From Marsupella aquatica (Eukaryota > Marchantiophyta): DNA of 64,000 nucleotides. Location of the stretch: positions 19,964,001 to 20,028,000 of the forward strand of contig OZ316892.1 of the NCBI GenBank assembly GCA_973895155.1, written 5' to 3'. This document shows positions 18,123 to 29,099 of this stretch, one piece after another. A program made the translations under genes and the position numbers. Each line of letters begins with the position of its first letter. Position 1 is the first letter of the stretch. The notes under the pieces were generated by a model that searched no databases, had not been told where the DNA came from, and saw only the letters and a program-made list of their open reading frames with translations.

Positions 18123-19916
18123 AACGGCCACGCATATAGAGTCCAAGCACAATCGAATGAGAAGGAAAATACAGTTCTTAAAATTTAAAAATTTTAGTAC
18201 TAAAAACTTTCCATGTTTTTCAAATTTCAGAATTTAAAATTTAAAATTAAATATGAATCACTTTAATTATTTTTTAATTAAGTTCTTCATCTTGGGCAGG
18301 TGCGGGCTGGCTAAAGGGCATCTTGAACAGATGTTTATTTTAGTTAGGTGTACGGATAGATCTAAGGGTGATAAAAATAAAATTTTGATGAAAGATCAAA
18401 ATTGGTTCTCACTTTTTTATTAAAGATACAGTATTTTAGTGGTAAAAAATGATACAGGGGGTAAAACTTTATATGCATGGATGGTACCAAAAGGACACTG
18501 GTGCATTGGGAGCCTCTTCTTCCTAAACTTTTCCCTTTCACACTAGAGGTCATTAATTTTCTTTATTCCTTCTCTTTGTCGGATTGTTTTTTGCTTGGGC
18601 CCTGCAAATTTAAAAGACGACCACTCTATAAAAGAGTCGGGGCCTTGTATTATAGTTCCTCAAACAAACCAAAGGCACCAGACTAGGAGACAAGACAAGA
18701 TCCCAAAGCTAAGTGACAACCAAGATCCCAATGCTAAAGACCCAATCAATTGGAGGCAAAAAAATAAAATGAAAAGGCCCGAAATATATTTCACATTTCA
18801 ATCCTCAAAAGTTTTATCTGTGGGGTTTTAGAGAATTTATCCAAAAAAACAACAACAAAGAAAATTTCCAAGGAATACTCAAAAACTTTTTAAAATTGTT
18901 CGTGGTCTCCTGTCACTGGAAATTGAGATTTTATTTTCTGACCAATAATACAAATAGAGGACGAGTCTCAAAACACCCTTGCATAGCTTAATGTACATAG
19001 TCTTTCGTGGGAAAATACATTTGAAAACTACAGTAGTGAAGGGATGAAATTACAACAAAAGACTTGATAGGATCCTTGCAGGCAAAAACAAACCCACAAG
19101 GCCCCCTTCTTTTAAAAGCAATTTTGTTGGGCAGCTGTCCCTGCAACCGCTGTATCCCTCGTTGTGTCATGTCCACTTCCCAGTCACCTGTCCTGCAACC
19201 CTCATAAAAATTAAAGAAATATACCAACCCAAACAGAATTGCGTCTCTCCTAAATGGTGTGTAGGGTATACCCTCTACTTGAATTTTCTGTTCCCCCATG
19301 ATTGTACCGCTCCTAACACATCATCATCATCAAGAACTATAATACACAGTTGTGCCATTTTTTAGAGTGGTCCTCATTCAAATTTGCAGGGCACAAAAAT
19401 TAAAAAATCTAATCAAAGATAATCAATAAAGCCAAAGTGTGAATTGAGTTTAATGTGAGTCACAAAAAGTTGCACCAATGCCCAAAACAAGCAAGAATAA
19501 TTACACCAGGCACACAAAAAAAGAAGTGAAAGACTTTAACACAATGCACAAGAATGTGACGGGTACCCCGTCACGGGAAGTCACACATAACTGGTTGCAA
19601 AGGCCGATACCTTGTTAATAGTCAATGTAAATAAGCCATTTTTTAATTTTTAGTTAATTCCGTCATTATAGGTTGATGATGCCCCAGGTGACTTTATATT
19701 CTTTCTCTCATAATAGTTCTAAGATTTGCGGCGACCTAAGTGGGCAAATATTTTGGGACCTTGAAACTAGCCAGGACCAGCCCCATAGGACTTACCGTTT
19801 TGCTTCAAGAGCTATTGTTGAGACCCCCATTGCAAAGTCAGGAGAGGGGGGGGTTTTTTTTTAAATAAATCCCTCCTCAGGAGGGCGAGTCCCATTAGTG
19901 GCCGTCCGAGAGAAAG
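18123..19916. other. Repeat-rich intergenic DNA, no gene recognised
   Basis: AT-rich sequence containing the inverted pair at 18599-18660 and 19331-19394 (annotated separately), a near-palindrome GTGACGGGTACCCCGTCAC at about 19557-19575, and a G9T10 homopolymer step at about 19848. No convincing coding exon. Confidence 0.5.
18599..19394. repeat. Inverted-repeat element, arms about 62 bp, possible small non-autonomous transposon
   Basis: Left arm 18599-18660 is the imperfect reverse complement of right arm 19331-19394. Both share, in arm orientation, GAACTATAATAC, TAGAGTGGTC and AAATTTGCAGGGC. A further copy of the right-arm type lies at 24685-24750 and extends through CACAAAAATTAAA. Terminal arms about 0.8 kb apart with no transposase suggest a MITE-like element. 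No target duplication could be set with confidence. Confidence 0.5.
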
Positions 19917-20249
19917 AGGGGCTGCCTCGCGAGCCCATAGGGCTGCGTGCCCGGGCGATTAATGGGGCTCCGCGAGCTGAAGGGGCTGCCTCGCGAGCCC
20001 ATAGGGCTGCGTGCCCGGGCAATTAATGAGGCTCCGCGAGCTGAAGGAGCGCAAGCGAGCGGGGGGGGGGGAGTTAAAGGGCCTCCCGCGAGCTGGGAGG
20101 ATCACGCGAGCGGGGGGGAGTTAAAGGGCCTCCCGCGAGCTGGGAGGATCACGCGAGCGGGGGGGAGTTAAAGGGCCTCCCGCGAGCTGGGAGGATCACG
20201 CGAGCGGGGGGGAGTTGAAGGGCCTCCCGCGAGCCGGGAGGAATGGCCG
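19917..20249 (+). repeat. CpG-rich tandem arrays (2 x 64 bp, then 3.8 x 47 bp) upstream of the 618-codon ORF
   Basis: Two 64-bp units (19917-19980, 19981-20044) carry GCTGCCTCGCGAGCCCATAG. Then 47-bp units start at 20071, 20118, 20165 and 20212, each with AGTTAAAGGGCCTCCCGCGA (GTTGAAG in the last) and ATCACGCGAGC followed by a G7-10 run. Each 47-bp unit contains a small hairpin (CCTCCC-GCGAGCT-GGGAGG). The base composition is quite unlike the AT-rich surroundings. It ends about 415 bp before the ATG at 20665 and may be promoter or 5'-UTR sequence of that ORF or of a mobile element carrying it. Confidence 0.9.
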
Positions 20250-20664
20250 CGCGCCCTGCATAGGGCCGCGCGCAGGAGGACGCAAGGGTAAGGCCCGAGA
20301 AATGGGCCGGGGCGCATGGCGAAGGCGCCAGGAGTTTTTTCGGTTCTATTTTTTTTCCTTCCTTTTTCTTTCCCTCTTCCTTTTGCACGACCCTCTCATT
20401 GCCGAAAGCAAAAACGGGGTTCTTCTCTCTCTTGCCGGAAGCTCTCTCCAGATTCTAATTATTTTTGAAGCTCTCTCTTTCATGGTGGATTAGTGGGGCT
20501 TGCTGGCGTCATTCTTCCAGGCATTAGTGGCGGCCGCACGGAGTAGTGACGGGAAATTGAGAGAATTTAAGTGATCGGGCTACGGGGGCTGTTTCGGGCC
20601 AGGGAATTGACATTGCCACGGGTGACGGGATTGGTGATTGAGAAATTGATTTCGGGATGCATGG

Positions 20665-22521
20665 ATGCTAGATCAACCAGAGTTTAGTGCGTCACGCATT
20701 CGGAGATACAAGGCTGCTTACCGTGACTACGTGGAGACTCGGATTACACGGGAAAGGGAAGAGAGAGAAGTTATGATGAGCACGGGATTGGCAGCGGGTT
20801 CCTCACCGGTGGGTAGGAAGATTTTTCGTCGAATTTATCCCAAGACCTCCACCAAGGTGATGGAGGATTGTCGGAACATTTTCCAAGCCACCGGGCTTAC
20901 AGAATTCATGAAGGTGGAGATTACCATCCCTTCAGGGAAGAGCTGGGACATTGAGGCCGGGATGGAGTTCCGAACGGAGGGAATCTACTTTGAATGTCTC
21001 AAACGTGTAGTGCCCCATGTGGAGTTGGCTAAGCTATTGTTTCTTGAGAATCAGAAATTCTCATTCACACCTCGGAATATCAGGGGAGAACTCACGTTGA
21101 AAATGGTGGCCACTTGGGTGACCAATCCTACCTCCACCACCGCCATCCCTCTTTCTGCTGTCAAGGATGTTGAGTATAAGGGCTTCCTGGCCAAGGTGCA
21201 TCAACGGGTTCTTGGCAACGTGCAATCCGGAGTGCTGAATGAGGAGCATTTCGTGGTAGCTATGGACATCAAGAACTACCCAGCCCATGTGTACGGATGG
21301 TGGTGCTACGGATTGAAGAAGCTATTGGCCGTTGAGCCCGGGAGTGTGAAACCAGGTGGGGCTGTACATTTGATGGGGTCATTTGTATTGGCCAGGGCAG
21401 AAGGGTTGATTGGTTCTCCGGGGCATGAAGACACGGGATCATCTCTCACCACGGAGATCCGGAGTATTGCCACTACCGTTTTAGGGAAGCTCACGGAGGA
21501 ATCATTGTCTGCTGGTGGGGAGGATAATAGAGAAGAAGAGAACCAGGAGGATGATTGCACATTGGAGTGGCTTGAATCACTCGTGGGAGATCCGAAACAG
21601 CCTCTGGAATACAACATTCCGGATGTTTACTTGGCAGAGCTACGGGATTTCAGAGAGGGAGTCCACGAGGGACTCAAGCTAGTCCACGCATTGAGGGAGT
21701 CTCTCAAGCACGCCACAGTCAAAGTAGAGACGTTAGAGCAGAGCATCCTGTCACTGAAGGAGGTGATCAAGACCAAGGAGCAGACCATTCATGAGAAGGT
21801 CAGGCACATCAATGCAGCTCACGTAGAGATCACCAACTTGAAGGGAGCTTTGTCCACCAAGGCCAAGGAAGCAGAAGAAGTAGGAGCGTTGAGGCAAGCA
21901 TTGGCCAAAGAGAAGCAAAATTCTGGAGAAGTGATGGAGTGGAGGAACCAGGTGGGAGCACTACGGAGTCAGGTGGCAGCCTTTGAGACACGAGCGAAGA
22001 GAAGTGAGGCCCTGAGTCTAGGGAAACGGAAGAGTCCCGGCACACCTGGCTCCACACTTTCCCCGGATGTGATCTCCCAAGCTATCGAGATGGTGGTGAA
22101 GGAGGTTAGTGGGAAGTATGGACCCTTGTTGGATGGAGCCAAGAAGAGTCAGGAGAAGAGTAAGAGCTTGGAGAAGAAGCTCCGGGAGGTACGGAAATCG
22201 TTACGGGAGGCTCAGGTCAGTACGGGGATGCCACCCAGGTCTGTCACCCCCGGGACTCCCATGGCCACGGGGCAAGTTCTACCGTTGGAGTTGCGGTCCG
22301 GAGAAGAGGCTACCCTCTGGAAGGACACAATTGGTGAGGGGTACATCAAGGCGTGGCAGGCCTTGGCTGCTTTGAGGAAGCGCGGGAGCAGCAGCACTAA
22401 GAGTACTCCGTCGAAGAAGAAGAAAAGTACGGTGGCACTCACTCCCGTGAGTGATGAGGAGGAGGACCACTCACGGGGCACAAGTCCGGGCACCGAGAGC
22501 GAAGAAGAAGAGGAGGATTAG
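20665..22521 (+). CDS. Uncharacterised 618-aa coiled-coil protein, probably repeat-associated
   Basis: I do not recognise this protein. It is a single uninterrupted frame of 618 codons in DNA otherwise devoid of long frames, so it is under or recently under selection. Residues about 1-290 look globular, with a basic start (SRIRRYKAAYRDYVETR) and a hydrophobic, aromatic block (NYPAHVYGWWCYGLKKLL). Residues about 325-450 have heptad-like Leu/Glu/Lys patterns typical of a coiled coil. A second charged helix is near 490-520 (KKSQEKSKSLEKKLREVRKS). The tail is a basic KKKK stretch followed by SDEEEDHSRG and a terminal run of acidic residues, which would suit a nuclear protein. No catalytic motif, zinc knuckle or signal peptide is visible. 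CpG-rich arrays precede it. It could be a gag-like protein of an unknown element, a domesticated one, or a lineage-specific host gene. Confidence 0.7.
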   Translation: MLDQPEFSASRIRRYKAAYRDYVETRITREREEREVMMSTGLAAGSSPVGRKIFRRIYPKTSTKVMEDCRNIFQATGLTEFMKVEITIPSGKSWDIEAGMEFRTEGIYFECLKRVVPHVELAKLLFLENQKFSFTPRNIRGELTLKMVATWVTNPTSTTAIPLSAVKDVEYKGFLAKVHQRVLGNVQSGVLNEEHFVVAMDIKNYPAHVYGWWCYGLKKLLAVEPGSVKPGGAVHLMGSFVLARAEGLIGSPGHEDTGSSLTTEIRSIATTVLGKLTEESLSAGGEDNREEENQEDDCTLEWLESLVGDPKQPLEYNIPDVYLAELRDFREGVHEGLKLVHALRESLKHATVKVETLEQSILSLKEVIKTKEQTIHEKVRHINAAHVEITNLKGALSTKAKEAEEVGALRQALAKEKQNSGEVMEWRNQVGALRSQVAAFETRAKRSEALSLGKRKSPGTPGSTLSPDVISQAIEMVVKEVSGKYGPLLDGAKKSQEKSKSLEKKLREVRKSLREAQVSTGMPPRSVTPGTPMATGQVLPLELRSGEEATLWKDTIGEGYIKAWQALAALRKRGSSSTKSTPSKKKKSTVALTPVSDEEEDHSRGTSPGTESEEEEED

Positions 22522-24116
22522 ATAGGCGTACGGACGTGGGTGTACGGCCTCCAGATTTCCAACATTTTAGTGGGGGGTCACTCATGGGCTTGTTGGGATG
22601 AGCTCGCGGAGCTGATTCCAACAAGAGGCGGCGCTCCTCAAACGGAGCCAGGATGAGCAAGTTATGGCCTGGAGAACTTATGTTTTTGCGGTACGGAAAC
22701 GGCCATAACTCAGGCGTCTGAAGTCCGTTGAGGGAGCGACTTAGTGATTCGGAAGCAGGAAAAGAAGAGCTATCCAGGGGTGAGCTCAGGTGTGCACTTG
22801 GAAGGGCACCTAGTTTCGGCCATTTTGGGGTGCCTCTCACTTTCAGGGTTCACGTGTACTGTTGGGGCGCCGTCGAAGGCACCGTCGGCCCCCTTGTTTT
22901 GGGTTTAGGGTTTTAGCAGCATGTGTGTGCCGCATGCTCCTCTTCAGTTTAAGGATTTCTCTTAGTGCAAGGTTTTAGCGGCGCCGCTAGGGTAGCCGCC
23001 ACCGTTGTGACCCTGTGAGGGGTGCTTTGGTGTGATTTTTCAGTATTTAGGGGGATAGCCCCGAAGTAGTTAGGGGGACTCAGTGTGAAGTTAGCAAGGA
23101 GGGATAGAGTGGAGCCTGAGGAGTTTGAAAGCGTGTTCAGAGTAGTGAGGGGGAGCCATACTCATTGTCCGGAGAGGCAGGAGTTGAGTAGACGGCAGGA
23201 GGCCGGGTTACTCATGCAATGTGTATCGTTTTTCCCAAGAGATATGGATCTGTACATTTGACTTGATGGGCTTTTGTTGTGTGTTCCTTCTCCCTTTTTC
23301 GCTTTCCGAATTGTGTTCTCCCGTTCTATGATTTGAAGAAACTTGCTTGGTTTGAGTCGGCCTTGTGAGTAGGGGTGGTGACAGCACTCTTTGGGTGACT
23401 CCGAGTGAAGGTGTAGTGGGGTAGTCGGCAGGACTTGATCAAAAGCTGTGGGGTGAGGGTAGTCGGTAGACTTGATCAAAACCTACATTTCCGGGAGCGG
23501 AAACCAAAATACTCATCCTGGTGTGAAAAGAATCCAAATAGCGTCCCTCCACGACCCCGTAATACGATACCAACGGTTTAAGCGAAGAAAAGTGCGGTTT
23601 GCACGTATTAACCGTTGGAGAGGCAAGTGACAAAGAATCAAGGAGTATACATCCATGTAAGTAAATATTGTACATATTCACATGCAAATTTGTATTGTAC
23701 ATATTCATTGTACATATTTCAATATTGTGTGCATCATAATTTTGTATAATAATGGTAAGAGTCCATAAAAGTAATTTAATTGTTAACAACATTTTAGTTA
23801 CTACATCAATAAAAAAAACTATTCTCCCAATATTTGTGGTGATTTTTACAGTCATTTGCAGTGTCAATTTCAATGCCAAAAAAACAAAAATAATAAGGCC
23901 CAAAGACATAGTGAAGCGCATGGCATGGGTGTTGATGGCAAGGTCTCAGGCGAGGGGCACACTCGCAATGTAGGGTAGCCCCTCGATCTCACATGGGTGG
24001 GGAAGGGGGGCGGTGAACAAGTGGAGTGATGGTGAATGTGAAAAAGAGAAGACCAAAAATAGGAAAATGGGAAAAGGGGGAGGTTAAGGTTTGAAAGGAA
24101 CAATCTTTTTCTTAAC
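22522..24116. other. Downstream of the 618-codon ORF, no gene recognised
   Basis: The first 600 bp stay GC-rich like the ORF and may be its 3' UTR. Near-duplicate short blocks GTAGTCGG-AGACTTGATCAAAA occur at about 23420-23445 and 23459-23481. A CCAACGGTT ... AACCGTTGG inverted pair spans about 23570-23618. No second LTR or terminal repeat matching the 19.9-kb side was found. Confidence 0.5.
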
Positions 24117-24680
24117 AACATCTTTTGTGCAATGCACGGGTATTTACCTAAATGATGTCTTGGCCGACACGATATCTTTTCCCTCAACGATGTCTTTGCC
24201 GACACGACATCTTTTTTCTCAACAACATCTTGGCCGACATGATTTTTTTTAATGACATCTTGGCCGACACGACATCTTTTTTCTCAATAACTTCTTGGCC
24301 AAGACAACATCTTTTTTCTCAACGACCTCTTGGCTGACATGATATCTTTTTTTTCCCAACGACTTCTTTTCTCTCAATGAATGACCTTTAGGGCGACTCG
24401 ACATAATTTCTCTCCACGACCTCTTGGCCGACACGTCTTTTTTTCTCAACGACATCTTGGGCAACATGACATCTTTTCTCTCAACAACATCTTGGGCGAC
24501 ATGACATCTTTTCTCTCAACAACCTCTTGGGTGACACAACATTTTTTTCTCTCCAAGACCTCTTGGCCAACACAACATCTTTTCTCTCCACGACCTCTTG
24601 GCTAACATGACATCATTTTTTCTCAACGACATCTTGGCCGACACGACTTCTTTTGTGCAACACACAGGTATTGAGCTAGT
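24117..24680 (+). repeat. Minisatellite array, about 35-bp unit, with boundary motif at both ends
   Basis: Around 15 degenerate units built from two halves, GACATCTTGGCCGACAC and GACATCTTTTTTCTCAAC. The array is bordered on the left (about 24119) by CTTTTGTGCAATGCACGGGT and on the right (about 24650) by CTTTTGTGCAACACACAGGT. The same border motif flanks part of the 32-kb array. Spacing and divergence are irregular and there is no unique-spacer structure. Confidence 0.85.
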
Positions 24681-24684
24681 TAAC

Positions 24685-24770
24685 TTCTATAATAAACAGT
24701 TGTGCCTTTTTATAGGGTGGTCGTCATTTAAATTTGAAGGGCACAAAAATTAAAGAAGCTGACCAAGAGA
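24685..24770 (+). repeat. Third copy of the 18.6/19.3-kb repeat arm
   Basis: Contains CTATAATA-ACAGTTGTGCC, TATAGGGTGGTCGTCATTTA and GGGCACAAAAATTAAA, matching 19331-19420 in the same orientation. It directly abuts the right border of the minisatellite array. Confidence 0.7.
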
Positions 24771-25001
24771 AGGAATAAACTAAAAAATTATATTATATTT
24801 GGTGTGAAGTAAAGAGTGACATGTTTTCCAAACAATAAATAGAGGAGAATGCCAGGAATGACAATGCACAATAATGAGTACTTTATGGACCATCTATGTA
24901 TAATACTTTATGTACCATTTAAGTATAATTCTATACCCATGATAATTTATGTCATAAGATTGATTACAAATATTACATACTGTAATAAAAAATATCAAAA
25001 C

Positions 25002-25113
25002 TGTCATGGAATGAATGCAATGAATGTCTGTATAGTCAAGAATGTGTGTACATATAGTGGGGTCGGATGACCGGCTGGTCCGGTCGTCCGGTCAGAGGAG
25101 GTAGAGTCTAACA
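25002..25113 (-). repeat. 3' LTR of the copia element (112 bp)
   Basis: Identical over all 112 bp to 31497-31608. It contains the internal repeats CCGGCTGGTCCGGTCGTCCGG. This is unusually short for a copia LTR, which commonly runs to several hundred bp. The target duplication AAAAC is at 24997-25001. Confidence 0.97.
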
Positions 25114-25438
25114 CTCCCCTTTGGATATATAGTGACAACTATATAGACAACATAGACTATACCTATTATATCATGTTCATAGGAAATACATGATATAAGT
25201 ACAAGCAAGGTAGACTACCTCGTTAAAAACCTTTATCAATTCTAGCTTAGTAAAAACTCTACCAGTGTAGTAGAGAAAAAATATGAGTGCTAAAGGAAAA
25301 AGAGTGCAGCCTAACAGTCCTCGTCTTAATAAATGTCAATGTTAAGTAAAGTTAGATGCTATAGTAAATCTAGCTTGAACATCTGTCTCAACAGTAGGTC
25401 GTCAGCATCATGTCATCAGCATCATGTCGTCAGCATCA

Positions 25439-27396
25439 TCAAGCATCATGTGGAGCAGCAGCCTCCATGGTCATCATGCGTCGCACGCTCCGCAGTCCAA
25501 TCGTCTGGCAGTGTCGGTGGTGAACTGATGGCGATAGTGATTTGGTGAAGAGATTCGCACAGTTGTCTGCACTTGAAATTTGTAAAATGTTGATCTCTGT
25601 TCCATGTAACTCGTGGGTGTAGAAGAACTTTGGAGTTATATGCTTCACGCGATCGCCTTTGATGAATCCTTTCGTGATCTGCTGTACACATGCTGGGTTA
25701 TCCTCAAAAATGTTAGTAGGCTTCGTTAGTGGTGGTAGGCCGCATTTGGTGTTGATGTGATTTATAAAGGATCGTAACCAAACGGCTTCACAACCAGCCT
25801 CATGTAGAGCTAAAATCTCTGAGTGATTCGATGAGGTTGCTGTTAGGGTCTGTTTCACGCTTTTCCAAGAAAAAGCGGTACCCCTAATAGTAAAGACATA
25901 TCCGGTTTGGGATTTTGCGGTGTCAGTGTCGGAAAGATATCCGGCATTCGCATATCCTATGAGTTCGTGGTTTGCACCGAATGGGTAAAATAACCCGGTA
26001 TCGGGGGTGCCACGCAGGTACCTAAATACGTGCTTAACTTCGTTCCAGTGTCTGGCTGTGGGAGTTGCACTGTGTCTAGCTAGTAAGTTAACTGCAAATG
26101 CAATGTCTGGTCGGGTCTGATTTGCTAAATACATTAATGCTCCTATCGCGAAAAGGTATGGGGTTTCTGGTCCTAATAGTGGTTCATGTTCTTCGCGCTT
26201 GCGAAAAACATCAGTATTGTTTTCTAATGAACGTACAACCATTGGTGACGTCAATGGGTGTGCTAGGTTCATATTGAATTGTTTTAGGATCTTTTTGGTT
26301 TGTGTTGTCTGATGGAGCATCATGCCAGTGGGTAGGATCTCTAGTTGTAAGCCTAAGCAAAAGTTTGTATGTCCAAGGTCTTTCATCTCAAATGTTGATT
26401 TAAGACGAGTAATAGTATCTTCTATAATTTAGGGTGTCCCAAATATATTTAAGTCATCAACATATATAGAAACGATGACATATTCGTCATCCACATGTTT
26501 AATAAATAAGCATGGGGTAATGGCATCATGGGAAAAACCCATGGCAATCATTTCATCAATAAATCTTTGATACCATACTCTGCCACTTTGTTTCAGGCCA
26601 TATAATGCCTTCAACACGCGGATAGCTAGTCCACGGCGAGTATTCCGTACGGTTGATACAGTGGTGTCATTGTTATGAGTTACATGTGTAGATGACACAT
26701 GAGGTATAACTTGAGATAATTGTTTTATAATCTTATGTAAATATGGAATATGCGATTTAGCGCCATGAGCCAAAGCTCGGCGATGTTGCTCCAACTCTGG
26801 AGGTGATCGCATGTATAGACAAGTGTCTAAAGTTCCATATAGATATGCGGTCACAACATCCAGTTGTCGCATCTGTAGTTGATGGAAAATGGCAAATCCG
26901 ATAAGGTATCGGAATGTTGTGCTATCCATAACCGGTGAGTAAGTTTCATCATAGTGAATTCCCGATTGTTGGGTAAATCCTTTCCCTACTATGCGTGCTT
27001 TGTAGCGTACAACTTGGCCTTCATCATTTCTTTTGCGGACGAATGTCCACTTGTAGCCAATGGGGTGTACGTCTTGCGGTGTTGGCTCAACTGGGCCAAA
27101 AGTGTGTCTGCTTAGTAGGGAATCTAATTCTCCATTTATAATTTTTTGTCATTCAGGCCAATCTGGTCTGTTTTGGCATTCTAAAATGGATATTGGTTTG
27201 GGTGTATCATCAGTGATATGTTTTGCCACCATTAATGCAAAAACATCATCTATTGAAGTAGTATTTCTATCCCACATCGCACCGGTGTGTGCGTAGTGGA
27301 TAGAGATCTCCTCATGAGTTGTAGATTCGGTATGATCGACATCAAGTGAAGGTGGTATAGATGAACCATGCCTTCTTGGTTGTTTATCCTTTGATC
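25439..27396 (-). pseudogene. copia reverse transcriptase / RNase H region, broken
   Basis: In one minus-strand frame: RT start (GYKWTFVRKRNDEGQVVRYK), GKGFTQQSGIHYDETYSPV, LKALYGLKQSGRVWYQRF and the catalytic YVDD motif. This is followed by a TAA at 26429-26431, then FEMKDLGHTNFCLGLQLEI and the RNase H block. The usual copia RNase H motif GYADAGY reads GYANAGY, so the first catalytic aspartate is lost. The later EILALHEA and EDNPACVQQI motifs remain. A TGA at about 27150 interrupts RPDWPE-QKIINGELDS. The frame differs from that of integrase, so a frameshift lies near 27.3-27.4 kb. Confidence 0.95.
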
Positions 27397-29043
27397 CTAA
27401 GGGTTGCCACGTTTGGTACGAGGCTGGGATGTACTTGTTGGCTCACTTGATAATTCGATGCGAGCAGATGCTCTCGCAGCTGGAATATGTGAATGGCTAA
27501 CTTGTGATGTATCGACAAAAGCGTCGGGAAGTTCTTTTACAATCTTGTGGAGTTGTAAAATTCGTTGAACTTTTTTCTCCCCTTGATTGGTTCTAAGGTC
27601 TTGCCAAAATGGCAAGTGTCTTTCCCACTCCAAAGGTGGTTGTGGGTGTTTAGGGGTTATTAATGGTGGGTAAATGTGTTCATCAAAATGGCAATCTAGA
27701 AATCTGGCTTTAAAAACGTCGCCAGTTGTAGGCTCCATATATCAGATTATGGATGGTGAGTCGAATCCGATGTATATTCCCAACTGTCGTTGGGGTCCCA
27801 TCTTGGTTCGTTTGGGTGGAGTAATGGGGACCATTACTTGACATCCAAATGAACGAAGATATGATAGGTCAGGTTTGATACCATTAGCAATTTGGTATGG
27901 GCTATAGGTATTAAAAGCCGATGGGCGGTATTGAATGAATGCATTAGCCTGTAATATGGCATGTCCCCATGCTGAGACGGGGAGTTTCGATTGCATTAGT
28001 AGTGGGCGTGCAATGAGCTGAAGGCGTTTAATGACAGCTTCAGCTAATCCATTCTGGAAATGCACGTGGGGTACAGGATATTGTACGTCGATGCCAAGTG
28101 ATGTACAAAAGTCGTCAAATGTTTCAAATGTGAATTTCCCTGCGTTGTCCACCCTTAGTGTCTTAATGGGATGATCTGGGAATTGTGTTTTCACGCGCAA
28201 GATTTGCGCCAAGATGCGAGGTATAACCATGTTCCTCATTGAAAGCAGGGTCACATTTGACCATTTAGTTGATGCGTCGATTAATACCATAAAGTAGCGG
28301 AAAGGTCCGCTCGGTGGGTTAATTGGCCTGCAAACGTCCGCATGTATGATTTCCAAGAATTTTGGTATCTTGGTTGGCAATTTTGATGTCGTGGGCCTTG
28401 TTATTAATTTGCTGCGTGAGCATGCAGTGTTAATTGGAATGTGGCGTATATTGGTTGGAATGCCTCTTGAATTCTTAATGATTTTGCTTAGCATGGATTG
28501 GCCAGGGTGGCCGAGGCGTGCATGCCAAAGCGCGGGCAATTCGCTTGGTTGTGCATTGTTATGCAAACATTCAATTTGAGTTACATAAAACCTACATGGG
28601 TACGAGAAAAAGGTTTCTTTAATGATTTTCCCCGTAGGGGTATTTTCAACCAAGTGGATTACTTCTTGGTTTCTTGTATCGCCTGTCTGGACGTTGAGTC
28701 CATTTGCTTGTATATCTCTAAAACTGAGGAGATTATGGGTTGCGTTCGGGGCAAAAATAGCAGATTCTATGTGGATTTATGTACCCTGTGGGACTCTAAT
28801 GGAAGCTGGGCCAAAGCCCTCTTCTATTTGGCTAGGGCCACTGATAGTGGTCAGTGATCTACGTGAAGGTGTGATCTTGTGGAAAAGGTGTCTATCCCGG
28901 AGGATAGTATGTGTGGTCGCGCTGTCAATAATGCATGTGCTTGGGCTATTTAGATCTGGGGTTGTGGAGCTACTCGCCACTAAATGTGCCTCGGGTTGAA
29001 CAGGTGGATCTGTAAAGTCTTGGAATGGGTCGCTAGACTCCAT
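27397..29043 (-). pseudogene. copia protease and integrase region, broken
   Basis: In a second minus-strand frame: the aspartic protease motif DSATTHTILRD (near 28926), the GAG-pre-integrase motif LWHARLGHPG, and an integrase core with IIHADVCRP, LRVDNAGKF and NGLAEAVIKRL, giving the D, D and E residues. The zinc-binding HHCC element is incomplete: the first Cys of the CxxC pair reads Asn (NTACSRSKL). Stops occur at 28777 (TAA) and 27742 (TGA, in SII-YMEPTTGDVFKARF, where Arg CGA is expected). Confidence 0.93.
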
Positions 29044-29099
29044 AAACGCCCCGTGGGTCTCACGGGGTGGTGCCCTAGAGGTTTGTCCATCCTTGAGTG

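Noticed and set aside
21061-22493. Several minus-strand frames across the 618-codon ORF
   Set aside because: They are shorter, carry no motif and merely mirror the codon bias of the plus-strand frame.
24117-24680. CRISPR-like array
   Set aside because: Units are degenerate and continuous with no unique spacers, and this is a plant nuclear region.
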